64,000 nucleotides of DNA, taken from the NCBI GenBank assembly GCA_046328115.1, contig JAXLXE010000004.1, positions 62,001 to 126,000 on the forward strand, in the 5' to 3' direction. The notes beneath the pieces are model-generated. The model searched no databases. It was not told where the DNA came from and saw nothing but the letters and a program-made list of their open reading frames with translations. This document shows, piece by piece, positions 51,883 to 61,159 of the stretch (its first letter is position 1; the number at the start of each line of letters is the position of its first letter). The stretch comes from JAXLXE01 sp046328115. GTDB lineage: Bacteria > Chloroflexota > UBA6077 > JACCZL01. Both the position numbers and the translations under genes were made by a program.

Positions 51883-52947
51883 TCAGTGCGCCACGGGCAG
51901 GAAGAAGAACACCACCGCCACGATCAGGTAGAGCGCCAGGAGCTGGGCGCCCTCCAGCCAGTTGGACGACCCATCCAGCCCGATGAAGGCGAAGATCGCC
52001 GTGGTGAGTCCCAGGACCACCAGCTCAAACTGCACGAACACCAGGTCCATCGGATGGCCCAGCAGCAGGCTCAAGAACACCAGCAGGGGAGCCACGAACA
52101 GGGCAATCTGGGTGGACGATCCCGCGGCGATGGCCATGGTCACGTCCACGCGGTTCTTCATGGCCATGGTCACCGCGCTGAAATGCTCCGCGGCGTTGCC
52201 GATGAGCGGCACCACGATCAGGCCCACGAAGAACTCTGACCAGCCCAGCGCATGCGTCACTGGCTCCACCGTCCGGACCAGCAGCTCGCTCACCCAGACG
52301 GTGGCGGCAGTGGCCGCCGCCAGCACCAGGAGGGCCTTGCGGCTGGTCCACTCGGCGTGGTGCTCCACGGGCGGCTCCTCGCCCGCCACGGCCTCGATCT
52401 GGGTGTCCGCACCGCTGAGACTGTAGGCCAGGTAGGCCACGTAGGTCAGCAGCAGGACGCCGGCCACCAGCAGGCTGACCTCCTCCACCACCCAGTGGTC
52501 GTGCACGCTGGCGGCAAAGACGGCCGGCAAGAGCAGCCCGGAGATGGCCAGGATCATCAGCGTCGCATGATGGCCAGCCTCCTCGCGGCTGAATCGCTGG
52601 ATCCCGTGTTTGATGCCGCCGGCCAGCAGCGCGGCCCCGAGCACCAGCAGCGAATTGCCGATGATCGAGCCCGTGATAGACGCCTTGACCAGCTCCAACA
52701 GGCCCTGGCGGATCGCCAGCGTGGTGATGATGAGCTCTGCCGCGTTGCCGAACGTGGCGTTCAGCAGGCCGCCGTATTTGGGGCCAATGTGGACGGAAAG
52801 CTCCTCCGTCGCCTTGCCGATGAGACCAGCCAGCGGCAGGACCCCCAGCGCCGAGACGACGAACACGACCAGGGTGGGAAGCTGCAGCGCGTCCGCCACG
52901 ACGGCGATAGGGGCGGCGATGAGCAGGAAGTACAGCCAGCGAGCCAC
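51883..52947 (-). CDS. Calcium/proton exchanger (Cax type, CaCA superfamily)
   Basis: Exports Ca2+ in exchange for H+. About 11 membrane segments and the two signature repeats NATFGNAAELIITTLAI and GNAAEHFSAVTMAMKNRVD, joined by an acidic loop. GTG 52947 (354 aa) is chosen: VARWLYFLLIAAPIAV is the natural N-terminus and a -10-like TACCAT ends 6 bases before it, suggesting a leaderless message. The frame is open to TTG 53013 (376 aa). Converges with the KimA-like gene. Confidence 0.9.
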   Translation of the reverse strand: MARWLYFLLIAAPIAVVADALQLPTLVVFVVSALGVLPLAGLIGKATEELSVHIGPKYGGLLNATFGNAAELIITTLAIRQGLLELVKASITGSIIGNSLLVLGAALLAGGIKHGIQRFSREEAGHHATLMILAISGLLLPAVFAASVHDHWVVEEVSLLVAGVLLLTYVAYLAYSLSGADTQIEAVAGEEPPVEHHAEWTSRKALLVLAAATAATVWVSELLVRTVEPVTHALGWSEFFVGLIVVPLIGNAAEHFSAVTMAMKNRVDVTMAIAAGSSTQIALFVAPLLVFLSLLLGHPMDLVFVQFELVVLGLTTAIFAFIGLDGSSNWLEGAQLLALYLIVAVVFFFLPVAH

Positions 52948-53037
52948 GGGCGTATGGTAGCTGAACGGCAAATCGTCCAGGACGGGCGCGGCGCTACAAT
53001 CGCGACCGAGCAACCCGATCCGGAACGGAGGCGCAAC

Positions 53038-53205
53038 GTGGCGGAGTCTGCCCCACAGCCAAACAGCAGCCCAACCGCACCGTTGGATGAGGCGGCGCTG
53101 GCAAAGGCCGTTGAAGCCATGGCCGCGACGATCGACCGGCTGGACTCCTTGTCGCTGGAAGGCGTCGAGCCGTCCGTGGTCTTCATTGCGGGCGCCCAGC
53201 CATGA
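53038..53205 (+). CDS. Short GatC/AtzG-like small subunit
   Basis: A 55 aa protein from GTG 53038, with GGAGG 6 bp upstream. ALAKAVEAMAATIDRLDSL then LEGVEPSVVF resembles the C-terminal half of GatC (LxxVEP) or the AtzG-type stabilising subunit of amidases; normal GatC is about 95 aa. It overlaps the amidase gene by 4 bp (ATGA), so it is probably a dedicated partner that wraps around that enzyme. No GatB is nearby. Confidence 0.65.
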   Translation: MAESAPQPNSSPTAPLDEAALAKAVEAMAATIDRLDSLSLEGVEPSVVFIAGAQP

Positions 53206-54593
53206 CGGCCGAGCTGAGTTTCCTCTCTGTCAGAGACGTGGCCCAGCGGGTGCGCACCCGCGAAGTCTCGCCCGTCGAGCTGACCCGCGCGGCGCTTGCC
53301 CGAATCGAGGCGCTCGATCCCGTCCTGAACACCTCCATCACCGTCATGGCGGACGCCGCCATGGAACGCGCCCGCCAGACCGAGACGGCGCTGGCCAGCG
53401 GCACCTACCTGGGACCACTCCACGGCATCCCCATCGGCCTCAAAGACCTCTATCAGACGGCGGGCGTCAGAACGACCGGCGGATCGAAGATCCTGGGCAA
53501 CTGGGTGCCGGCCGAGGACGCCACCGTGACCGCGCTGCTGGAGGCCGCGGGCGCCATCGTCGTGGCCAAACAGAACATGCACGAGCTTGCGTTCGGCGTG
53601 TCAAACGACAACCCGCACTACGGCCGTGCCAGAAACCCCTGGAATGTGGAGCACTCGCCGGGTGGGTCCAGCGGCGGATCCGCCGCCGCCGTCGCCGCCG
53701 GGCTGTGCTACGCCGCGATGGGCAGCGACACGGGCGGTTCCATCCGCCTGCCCGCGGCGGTGTGCGGCGTTGTCGGCCTCAAGCCTACGTACGGCCGCGT
53801 GAGCCGCTACGGCGTCCTGCCGCTCTCCTGGTCCATGGACCACGCCGGGCCGTTCACCCGCACCGTGTACGACATGGCGCTGGTCATGAACGCCATCAGC
53901 GGGTACGACCCGCGCGACCCTGCCTCCGCCGCCCAGATCGCGCCGGACTTCACGGCCGGGCTGGCTGGAACGCTGAACGGCGTCCGGATCGGCGTGCTCA
54001 CCGAGTACATGCGGGACGACGTGCCCGGCGACGTGCGCTCTGCCGTCGCCGCCGCGGCGGGTGTGCTGCGCGGTCTCGGCGCCACGGTGATCGACGTCTC
54101 CATGCCCACGGCAGCACACGCCCTCGCCGCCTCCACGGCCATCCTGTTCTCCGAGGCCGCGTCCGTCCACGAGCGCTGGCTGGCAGAGCGTCCCCAGGAC
54201 TACGGCACGGACGTGCTGATGCGCCTGCGTAGCGGCGCGGCGCTGAAGGCCACCCACTACCTCAAGGGACAGCGGGTACGCCGCCTGATGCTCCGCGAGT
54301 TCAACGGGTTGTTCGACCGCGTGGACCAGGTCATCTGCCCGAGCGTGCCCTCCACGGCGCTGACCTGGGAGCAAGCCGCCACGGCGGCCGGCCGCGACAC
54401 CTCCGTGCGCTTCACGCGCCTGTTCAACGTCCTGGGCGCCCCAGCCTGCTCGGTACCATGCGGATTCGGCCGCAACGACCTCCCCATCGGCCTCCAGATC
54501 GTCGGCCGCGCCTTCGACGAGAGCGGCGTGCTGCGAGTAGCCCACGCCTACGAGCAAGCCACAGACTGGCACACCCGCCACCCCGACCTCTGA
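53202..54593 (+). CDS. Amidase-signature hydrolase (GatA/AtzF-like)
   Basis: A 463 aa amidase of the Ser-cisSer-Lys type: Lys in GIPIGLKDLYQT, cis-Ser and nucleophile Ser in SPGGSSGGSAAAVAAG and GSDTGGSIRLPAA. AS enzymes hydrolyse amides, ureas or act as the GatA glutaminase. The coupled short upstream protein and lack of gatB argue for a catabolic amidase over the tRNA amidotransferase, though GatA cannot be excluded. Confidence 0.9.
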   Translation: MTAELSFLSVRDVAQRVRTREVSPVELTRAALARIEALDPVLNTSITVMADAAMERARQTETALASGTYLGPLHGIPIGLKDLYQTAGVRTTGGSKILGNWVPAEDATVTALLEAAGAIVVAKQNMHELAFGVSNDNPHYGRARNPWNVEHSPGGSSGGSAAAVAAGLCYAAMGSDTGGSIRLPAAVCGVVGLKPTYGRVSRYGVLPLSWSMDHAGPFTRTVYDMALVMNAISGYDPRDPASAAQIAPDFTAGLAGTLNGVRIGVLTEYMRDDVPGDVRSAVAAAAGVLRGLGATVIDVSMPTAAHALAASTAILFSEAASVHERWLAERPQDYGTDVLMRLRSGAALKATHYLKGQRVRRLMLREFNGLFDRVDQVICPSVPSTALTWEQAATAAGRDTSVRFTRLFNVLGAPACSVPCGFGRNDLPIGLQIVGRAFDESGVLRVAHAYEQATDWHTRHPDL

Positions 54594-54638
54594 TACCGAG
54601 CACGCGCACCCGTCGCCCAAAACACACTTGCCGCAACG

Positions 54639-54690
54639 ATGCAATCGTAGAGCGCGAAGCTTGCCTCGCCCTCCCCCCACCAGCGCACCT
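54639..54690 (-). repeat. REP-like element, copy 1
   Basis: Diverged copy of a roughly 60 bp element with GATGCAAT at one end, a partial stem and CCACCAGCGCACC at the other. The core GCCTCGCCCTC is shared with copies 2 and 3. Confidence 0.6.
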
Positions 54691-54726
54691 TGCGGCGCTC
54701 CCACCACCACCCGCACAGGCGACCAC

Positions 54727-54787
54727 GACGCAACAATGCAAAGGTGTGGCGCGGCACTTGCATCGCCCTCTCCCCACCAGCACACCC
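54727..54787 (-). repeat. REP-like element, copy 2
   Basis: Contains AATGCAAAGGT, a GGCGCGG...CATCGCC imperfect stem and CTCTCCCCACCAG. Aligns end to end with the copy at 55112. Confidence 0.65.
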
Positions 54788-54941
54788 CTCGATCACCCAG
54801 CCAGCGTCAGAACCACCAGCCGCGCCAGAAACACCAGCCACCCCACGAAACACCGGCCGCCCCCAAGAACGCCAGTCATTCCGAGGCACGAGGAATCTCC
54901 TCGCCAACCCAGCAGCCCGCCGTAGCCAGCCTCCACAACAC

Positions 54942-55001
54942 CCAGCCCCCAGCACCAGCCCGCCACCACTGCCAGCCCCCAGCACCAGCCCGCCACCACT
55001 G
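54942..55001. repeat. Two perfect 30-bp tandem repeats
   Basis: Units 54942-54971 and 54972-55001 are identical, rich in C and A, beginning CCAGCCCCCAGCACC. They lie in a long non-coding C-rich tract where the spanning proline-rich open frames do not look like genes. Confidence 0.85.
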
Positions 55002-55049
55002 CCAGCCACAGCCGCCCCACCCCAGCACCGCGCATCACCAACAAGGCGC

Positions 55050-55095
55050 CAGCCACGCACCGTCGCCTGGGACCGCCAGCGTCCCCGTTGGCTCC
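55050..55095. repeat. Dispersed C-rich repeat R1, copy a
   Basis: Core CTGGGACCGCCAGCGTCCCC, preceded by CAGCCACGCACCGTC. Three further copies are at 55205, 55380 and 62622. Confidence 0.75.
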
Positions 55096-55111
55096 GTCCC
55101 TCTCGCCGCCC

Positions 55112-55174
55112 AAGATGCAATAATGCAAAGGTAGGGCGCGGTGCGTGCCTCGCCCTCTCCCCACCAGCGCACCT
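55112..55174 (-). repeat. REP-like element, copy 3
   Basis: Best copy: AATAATGCAAAGGTAGGGCG, then a stem GGGCGCGG with CCTCGCCC around TGCGTG, then CTCTCCCCACCAGCGCACC. Confidence 0.7.
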
Positions 55175-55204
55175 ATGGATGGCCCGCGCATCCCCAGCCG
55201 CAAG

Positions 55205-55345
55205 CCAGCCCATCACCGTCCGCTGGGACCGCCAGCGTCCCCGCTGGCCGCCACAACACCGAGTGCCTGGACTTAGCCCGATACCAGCCCCGCACGTCGG
55301 AGCGCTGACCGGAGCCGTCGAGACGACGGCGCTCCCAGCCGCCCC
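55205..55345. repeat. Dispersed repeat R1, copy b, extended form
   Basis: The same core CTGGGACCGCCAGCGTCCCC, followed by about 90 bp (GATACCAGC..., ACCGGAGCC..., CTCCCAGCCGCCCC) that recurs after copy d at 62622-62765, so the mobile or duplicated unit is nearer 140 bp. Confidence 0.65.
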
Positions 55346-55379
55346 GTCACCGCAGCGTCTGACCTCTCAAGTCAGCGGC

Positions 55380-55431
55380 CAGCCACACACCGTCGGCTGG
55401 GACCGCCTGCGTCCCCGCTGGCCTCCACAAC
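55380..55431. repeat. Dispersed repeat R1, copy c
   Basis: CAGCCACACACCGTCGG then CTGGGACCGCCTGCGTCCCC and GCTGGCCTCCACAAC. Confidence 0.75.
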
Positions 55432-55455
55432 TAAGAGCGGCCAGAACCAGCCCGC

Positions 55456-55735
55456 TTACGTCCCCCAGATCCGACTCACGTACACCGTCGTCGCGGGTTC
55501 TTCCGTATCGCTCACTTCGATCCCAGCCCCCGCCAGGTCCTCCCCGCTCGATTCCTGCCGCACTACCAGCCGCAGCCCACGCTCCTGCCCACTCACCTCA
55601 GGCCGCGACACCGCCACCAGCGCGTTCTCCCCTGCCCGCAACCCATCCACGATCGTCCAGCCACGCTCCCTCCCGCCCGTGAACGGCCCCGCCTTCACGT
55701 CGTTCAACCACACCTGCGCTTCGTGTGTCGGCATT
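55456..55735 (-). pseudogene. C-terminal fragment of a larger exported or membrane protein
   Basis: On the minus strand the stretch AQVWLNDVKAGPFTGGRERG to VYVSRIWGT and a stop reads as a genuine protein C-terminus with beta-rich character (galactose-binding-like or glycosyltransferase tail). Upstream of it sequence quality collapses into an opposite-strand fragment, and no start or N-terminal domain exists. I cannot name the parent. Confidence 0.5.
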
Positions 55736-55769
55736 GCTGCGGCGCTGCTCGGAGCGCCGCGACCGAAAA

Positions 55770-56300
55770 GTGAACGTCTGGTGGGGTGGTATTCAGTTCG
55801 GACCCAACGTCGACACGAACGCCGTTGGCTACATGACCAGCGTGTACAACTGGTTCGAGACGGAGAGGCTTGCATCGGCGCCCGACTTCGTCTGGCCATG
55901 GCGAGGGGTGAACATCCACCTGCACAACGAGGGGAGGAGCTTGCAGGATGTCACTACAGACTTCACCAACGTGCGCAACCTGCTGATCCAGAAGAATGAT
56001 CCCGGCGGACTCATCGTTGGCGAGTGGGGCCTCAACCAGCAGAAGTTCAACGCTCAGCCTCAGGATTTCAAGGACCTGTACGACCGGATACGCGCGAATG
56101 GTCCCGACGTCATGTTCTTCCACGCGCATCATGGCCTTGGGGATCCAGACCCCAACGGCGGATCCTGGGGGCTCAGAATCTTTGACGATGCCAAGATGGT
56201 TCAGGGTCCGCGATTCAAGCTCACCGAGAAGTTCCCGAACGACGCCGCCGGAGCAAACTCGTACTACGCAAAGTTCGTCGAATGGGTGAAGCCAAATTGA
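55770..56300 (+). pseudogene. Glycoside hydrolase-like C-terminal fragment
   Basis: About 176 codons resembling the second half of a cellulase-superfamily TIM barrel: WPWRGVNIHLHNEG, LIVGEWGLNQQKFN (a Glu in a nucleophile-like position), DVMFFHAHHGLGD and a final YYAKFVEWVKPN. The first half of the barrel, signal peptide and acid/base residue are missing. The coding look begins abruptly near 55770, head-on to the reversed fragment at 55735, which suggests a rearrangement junction. Its stop overlaps the next gene. Confidence 0.6.
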
Positions 56301-57334
56301 GACGGGCAGTGCTATTTGGATTTGGCGTGCTGCTCGTGCTCGCGCCCCCGTCTGCTGCTGACGTCAACGCTGGTGATCGTGGAGGCGAAATCTGTCGGCA
56401 AGTCACTGGGTGGAAGGCACTCACCCGCGTTTCCCCTCTTACCGGGTCGCCGGGTGAGACTCGTCGAAGTACGGCGACCGTCGCGCTCGTAGCAACACCC
56501 GGCGAACCGCAGCGGCTCTACGCGGCCCGTCGCCAGCGCCTCCTCGCGATGAGCGACGACTGTGGTGAAACCTGGCGCGAACAGTCGCCGCCCGCGGAGG
56601 TCTACCGCCGGTGGGCAATTTTCAGTGGGATTGCTCTGGATCGCAACGGGAGGCTGTATCTGTCTCAAAGTTACGGCGACGCGTACCTGATGAGCACCGC
56701 GGACGCCGGGGTTTCGTGGCGATCCGAGCAGACACCAGAGCTTCAGTGCCGTCAGATCCCCTGCGCTCCGGGTGAGGTACGTTCGCCAACTTGGCTCATC
56801 CAGGGGGAAATCACGATCACTTCGCCAAATGCTCCCGGGGTCGCGTACGCGTCAGGACAGAACTCGAGAGTCGGCGGCACGTTTCGGACTTTCGATGACG
56901 GCGAGCATTGGGAAAGGATGAGTCCATCCGCGCACGCGCTCATAGCCGTGGACCTTGATCCAAACGTGGTCTACTCGGCCGTCAGTGGTTCGTCCGCTCC
57001 GACCCTGCCGGATCCGTTCGTCGGTTTGTTCCGAAGTACCGATGGCGGCCGCACCTCCGAGCCGTTCACTCGCTTCCCCAGCCTGCCGATCGCCGGTGCA
57101 ATCGCGCCCGACGGCAGCCGGTTCTGGGTGGTCACCACCAGCGGCGATCTCTACCTCAGCCGCGATCGAGGCGTCTCCTGGGACACCGTCGCTCTACCGA
57201 ACGCCGACACCTGGCTTAGCCGCGTCTCCGTCAATCCGCTGGATCCGGCCACGCTCTTCGCAGTCGCCGAATCCGGCGAGCTCTGGACCTACGGCGACCG
57301 CGAGGCGGGAGCACCCGCCCTCCCAATCCCATAG
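56282..57334 (+). CDS. Secreted Asp-box (BNR) beta-propeller protein 1
   Basis: A 350 aa protein with a signal peptide (VLFGFGVLLVLAPPSAAD). Mature start has CRQVTGWKAL; Asp-box loops are MSDDCGETWRE, TADAGVSWRS, FDDGEHWERM, STDGGRTSEP and SRDRGVSWDT. Such propellers occur in sialidases and sortilin-like receptors, but no sialidase Arg triad is evident, so binding or structural use is more likely than catalysis. ATG 56282 overlaps the preceding fragment. Its 3' third is nearly identical to that of the gene at 57837. Confidence 0.82.
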   Translation: MGEAKLRRAVLFGFGVLLVLAPPSAADVNAGDRGGEICRQVTGWKALTRVSPLTGSPGETRRSTATVALVATPGEPQRLYAARRQRLLAMSDDCGETWREQSPPAEVYRRWAIFSGIALDRNGRLYLSQSYGDAYLMSTADAGVSWRSEQTPELQCRQIPCAPGEVRSPTWLIQGEITITSPNAPGVAYASGQNSRVGGTFRTFDDGEHWERMSPSAHALIAVDLDPNVVYSAVSGSSAPTLPDPFVGLFRSTDGGRTSEPFTRFPSLPIAGAIAPDGSRFWVVTTSGDLYLSRDRGVSWDTVALPNADTWLSRVSVNPLDPATLFAVAESGELWTYGDREAGAPALPIP

Positions 57335-57836
57335 CTCATGCCGGCGACACGGTCGATCGCTGTTGTCTCACGCATCTGCATCCCGGCAGTATGCCCCGCT
57401 CACCTGAGTCCACACCGCGTGCCTCAGCGCAACGTGATCCCAACCACCATGCTCGTCGCGGCAGCCGTGGCATGTCAATTCTGTGGCAATCCCCGTTCGT
57501 CGCGGGCGCCAACGAGCGGCACCCCGCGCCAACGCCGATCATGCTCCAAAGAAAGCAAAAGGTTCGGTCAAAACTTGACCGACCCACTTGATGCCGACGC
57601 GGTCTACGCGGTCACGGCGGAGGTGAACCTCTGGCAATACCAGGGCCCAGGGCACCCGCGGCCGAGCGAATGATCACACAGCACGACCTTGGATTGGTGC
57701 ACGGGTCGCGTTCATGCGTGTCGGCAACGACGCTTCTGGTCAATCGGGCGCGCGCTTACCAACAGCCTTCAGACTCCCGAGCGGTACGTTTGCCGCGTCG
57801 TCCTGAAGCATGCTCCCGCTGCCCTAACATCGTCGA
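57335..57836 (+). other. Degenerate gap between propeller genes, with a propeller C-terminal remnant
   Basis: Mostly no gene-like sequence. At 57578-57673 the frame DPLDADAVYAVTAEVNLW ending at TGA resembles the C-termini of the flanking propellers (NPLDPATLFAVAESGELW), so a third copy has decayed here. Confidence 0.55.
57825..57830 (+). promoter_or_regulatory. -10 of a leaderless propeller gene
   Basis: TAACAT lies 6 bases before ATG 57837 and there is no SD. Confidence 0.4.
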
Positions 57837-58883
57837 ATGCATAGCGCCACAGTGAGATCGTCAGCACTCGCCCTGCGTGCCGTGCTACTCGCGTGGCTCG
57901 CGACCTGGGACGCGGGCGACGTGAACGCCGAAGAGGGAGGCCGCGTCTGTCGCCAAGCCGCGGGGTGGAGGGCACTCACGCGCGCGTCGCCAGTAAACGT
58001 GCCGCCAGGCGACACTCAATTCAGCATTGCCACGGTCGCGCTCTTGGCAACGCCCAACGAACCGCAACGGCTCTATGCGGCCGCGCGCCGCCGACTGCTC
58101 GTGGTAAGCGATGACTGTGGTGAAACCTGGCGGGGCCAGAGCGCGCCGGCTGAAGTCCGTCGCGAATGGGCGAGTTTCAATGGGGTCGTCCTGGATCGCG
58201 GCGGACGACTGTATCTGTTTCAGACCTACGGCGACACGTACCTGATGAGCACGGCTGATGGCGGGGTTTCGTGGCGATACGAGCAGACACCTGAGCTTCA
58301 GTGCCGCAAAATTCCCTGCCCTCCGGGCGAGACACGTTCATCCAGTTCGCTGATCCCCGCATCTAACGTAGTCACTTCACCAAACACCTCCGGATTCGCG
58401 TACGCTTCAGGCGAGAACGGTAAGTTCAGGGGCACGTTTCGGACGACCGACGACGGTGAGCATTGGGACAAGACAAGTGAGTCTGCTCGGGCGCTCATAG
58501 CAGTGGACGTCGACCCAAACGTGATCTACGAGGCCGCGAGCGGCGCTCTGTCCACGGCAGAACCGGACCCGTTCGTAGGTTTGTTCCGCAGCACCGATGG
58601 CGGCCGCACCTCCGAGCCGTTCACTCGCTTCCCCAGCCTGCCGATCGCCGGTGCAATCGCGCCCGACGGCAGCCGGTTCTGGGTGGTCACCACAAGCGGC
58701 CATCTCTACCTCAGCCGCGACCGAGGCGTCTCCTGGGACATCGTCGCTTTACCGAACGCCGACACCCGGCTTCGTCACGTCTCGGTGAATCCTCTGGATC
58801 CAGCCACGCTCTTCGCCGTCGCCGAGTCCGGCGAGCTCTGGACCTACGGCGACCGCGAGACGGATGCGGCTCCCGTTCCCTGA
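57837..58883 (+). CDS. Secreted Asp-box (BNR) beta-propeller protein 2
   Basis: A 348 aa paralogue of the gene at 56282: signal region (ALALRAVLLAWLATW), CRQAAGWRAL at the mature start, and Asp boxes VSDDCGETWRG, TADGGVSWRY, TDDGEHWDKT, STDGGRTSEP and SRDRGVSWDI. The N-terminal two thirds have diverged clearly while 58593-58693 matches 57038-57138 base for base. Confidence 0.82.
   Translation: MHSATVRSSALALRAVLLAWLATWDAGDVNAEEGGRVCRQAAGWRALTRASPVNVPPGDTQFSIATVALLATPNEPQRLYAAARRRLLVVSDDCGETWRGQSAPAEVRREWASFNGVVLDRGGRLYLFQTYGDTYLMSTADGGVSWRYEQTPELQCRKIPCPPGETRSSSSLIPASNVVTSPNTSGFAYASGENGKFRGTFRTTDDGEHWDKTSESARALIAVDVDPNVIYEAASGALSTAEPDPFVGLFRSTDGGRTSEPFTRFPSLPIAGAIAPDGSRFWVVTTSGHLYLSRDRGVSWDIVALPNADTRLRHVSVNPLDPATLFAVAESGELWTYGDRETDAAPVP
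58593..58693 (+). repeat. 101-bp block identical to 57038-57138
   Basis: The two propeller genes share this identical block within otherwise moderately similar sequence, pointing to gene conversion or a recent partial duplication. Confidence 0.8.
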
Positions 58884-58957
58884 TTTCTAAAGCCGAGTCC
58901 GGTGATCCGCGGCCTCTACAAGAGCACCGGCGAGCCGCCCACCTTTACCTCTCCACC

Positions 58958-59803
58958 GGTCAACTCCACAGGTCAACTCCACGGGTCAACGGCACCGGGC
59001 CAGGCTGTCGCTTCTTCAACGGTCCCATGCTCGTGGGTGGACCATCACGCGTCCTCGCCAACGATCCAGCCGCGCAGCCAGGCTAGGCCACCACCGCCGT
59101 CCTCAAGATCGTCCATGGCTGGCAGCAGCCCCAGGCGGTCGCCGAGGTCCAGTTCGGTCAGTCCGAGGCCCAGAGCTACGCCGCCGTCAGCGGCCTCCTC
59201 AACCACCCAGCGACCCGCTCAGGCCACCTCGCCTTCAGCACCCGCGGCGGCCCCTCAGGCGCCCCGAACGGCTCCCTCTCCGAACGCATGCGCATCACCG
59301 ACCAGGGCCTCGTGGGCATCAACACACCCAGCCAACACGACATGTTCCATGTCGTCGGAACCAGTCAGGCCGATTTCGCGAGCGAGATCCAAACACCAGG
59401 CACGCTCAGTGCCTCAAGAGTGTACGCTAGTGCACTGAGCGCGCTAAACGATACGGGGTGTGACGGGAGCTCCCAAGTCGATTATCTGGAACACATATAC
59501 ACGTTCCTCAAACCGCGCGTGGCAACCGATCCGTGGGACGCGACTGCATTAAGTATTGCCGGGAACTCACCCGAGCCAGCCGATGCATTCTTCGACAGCA
59601 CAGCAACCGGGGTGCTCGCCATCATTCAGCGCGTCCTTCGCGAATTCCGCCGTCCGATCCCGATCATCGTGAGCGAGCGGGGGATCACTCGGCTGGATGG
59701 ATCTACGTCGCCGCCATACTTCAAACCGGCCGACACGGACGCACTGGGTAATCCGATCAACCGCCACACTGATTCATACGCGCTGCTAAACCCCCTGGTG
59801 TAG
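58958..59803 (+). pseudogene. Broken tail-fibre/S74-like surface protein remnant
   Basis: In one frame: CRFFNGPMLVGGPSRVLAND, an in-frame TAG at 59084, then FGQSEAQSYAAVSG, ERMRITDQGLVGINTPSQHD and FHVVG. The pattern RMRIT..G.VGI.TP is typical of phage tail fibre or chaperone-domain surface proteins. From about 59440 the sequence turns into an unrelated frame (ATGVLAIIQRVLREF) ending at 59803. ATG 59288 would give 171 aa. 58958-58990 holds 2.5 copies of a 13 bp repeat (GGTCAACTCCACA). Confidence 0.5.
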
Positions 59804-59812
59804 TGTTCGACG

Positions 59813-61159
59813 TTGACCACTCCACGTGACCGATCACTTGGCGACGGGAACCGCTCGTCGGCAAGACGGCGGTTCTTTAGGATCCTGTTTCTGGCCTGTG
59901 CTGCTATCGTCTCGCCCATCTACGGTTCGCTGGCGGGCGGAACCACCACCGGGGCACAAACCGCGGATCTAGCGCCGATCGAGTCCGCGGTCCTGACGAG
60001 CTACTACGGACGGATACCCCAGGGGATCGCCGTCGATGCCGCGGTAGACCGCGTATTCCTGACCGGAGTTGAGCCCCCCACCATCACGGCCTTGCGTATG
60101 AGCTCGCTTTCGCCGGCCGGCTCGCTCGCATGGGGCTACGCTCCGGGAGCCATTGCCGCGGACACGCGACGCCATCGGATCGCGGTGGTCAACGGTGGTG
60201 GCGTGATAAGTCGGACCTCGATCGATTTGGTCCAGGCGGCAGACTTCACAACCACCAGCGTCTCGTTGCTCGATGCAGTCACGCTATCACCCGTAGCTGT
60301 GCGGCGGGCGGGGATGCATGCGGGCGGCGAATCGCTGGTGGAGAACGCGACCGGGATCATGTGGGATCAGGTAGGCGGCCGCTTCTTCCTCACCGATCAG
60401 GGCCGTGTCGATGTGGTGCCGCCGAACGTCGCCGGACTACCTCCCACCCTTCGGGTGTTCGACGCAGATAGCTTCGAGCAGATCGCCGTGGACCCACCCG
60501 ATCCCGTGGTCGGGATGGCGGCGGTTCTCGAGCCACGCCTTGTTCGTTGGCACCACGCGTTCGCGGTGGATGGCGCGCTGGAGCGGGTGTATCAGTTGGC
60601 AGTCACGTCCTCGCTGGTGCTGCTGGAGCGCGACGCGCGGGACCTCACCATCGTAGCGACGACACCGTTGCCCGGCTTGACCACGGCAGGCGGGCGGTGG
60701 CACCGGATGTCGGTCGATCTCAACACGCATCGGATGGTGATCAGTACGCTTGGGCCGTCGTCTGGGCCATGGCTCCTGAGCTTCGATCCGTCGTCTCGCA
60801 CCTGGCTCTCAATGCAATCCCCATCGCCGGCCCTGACACGATCGGAGCAGATCGGGATCAACCTGCACCCACTCGCCGTAGACTCAGCAGCCGGCGTGGC
60901 ATATGTGGCCAGCGCCATCAGCCACGAGTTGCTGGCGTACGATACTCGTTCCCTGTGTCCGTTAGGCCAGGTCAAGCTTGAGGGGATACCGCGGATGATC
61001 GCCGTCGACGAGGTCAATCACCGTGTCTTCACGGTGACCAGTTCTGAGCAGCCAGCGACGAGAGGCTTTCCGGTCCTGACATCGTTCGAGGGAATCGCAA
61101 CCTCCGAATCGACAATCCCAGCCGGGCCATGTGGCGAACCGTGGACGCCCGGCGGATGA
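59813..61159 (+). CDS. Secreted YVTN-type beta-propeller protein
   Basis: A 448 aa protein from TTG 59813, with TAGTGT 6 bases upstream as a possible leaderless -10. Signal peptide FFRILFLACAAIVSPIYGS. Blades are marked by GIAVDAAVDRVFLTG, AIAADTRRHRIAVVN, AFAVDGALERVYQL, SVDLNTHRMVIST, PLAVDSAAGVAYVAS and IAVDEVNHRVFTV. The C-terminus CGEPWTPGG is Cys-containing. Probably a surface binding or scaffold protein; ligand unknown. Confidence 0.8.
   Translation: MTTPRDRSLGDGNRSSARRRFFRILFLACAAIVSPIYGSLAGGTTTGAQTADLAPIESAVLTSYYGRIPQGIAVDAAVDRVFLTGVEPPTITALRMSSLSPAGSLAWGYAPGAIAADTRRHRIAVVNGGGVISRTSIDLVQAADFTTTSVSLLDAVTLSPVAVRRAGMHAGGESLVENATGIMWDQVGGRFFLTDQGRVDVVPPNVAGLPPTLRVFDADSFEQIAVDPPDPVVGMAAVLEPRLVRWHHAFAVDGALERVYQLAVTSSLVLLERDARDLTIVATTPLPGLTTAGGRWHRMSVDLNTHRMVISTLGPSSGPWLLSFDPSSRTWLSMQSPSPALTRSEQIGINLHPLAVDSAAGVAYVASAISHELLAYDTRSLCPLGQVKLEGIPRMIAVDEVNHRVFTVTSSEQPATRGFPVLTSFEGIATSESTIPAGPCGEPWTPGG

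Noticed and set aside
54690..55682. Long proline-rich open frames after the amidase
   Set aside because: They span REP-like and tandem repeats, have no SD or domain, and arise from C-rich DNA lacking stops.
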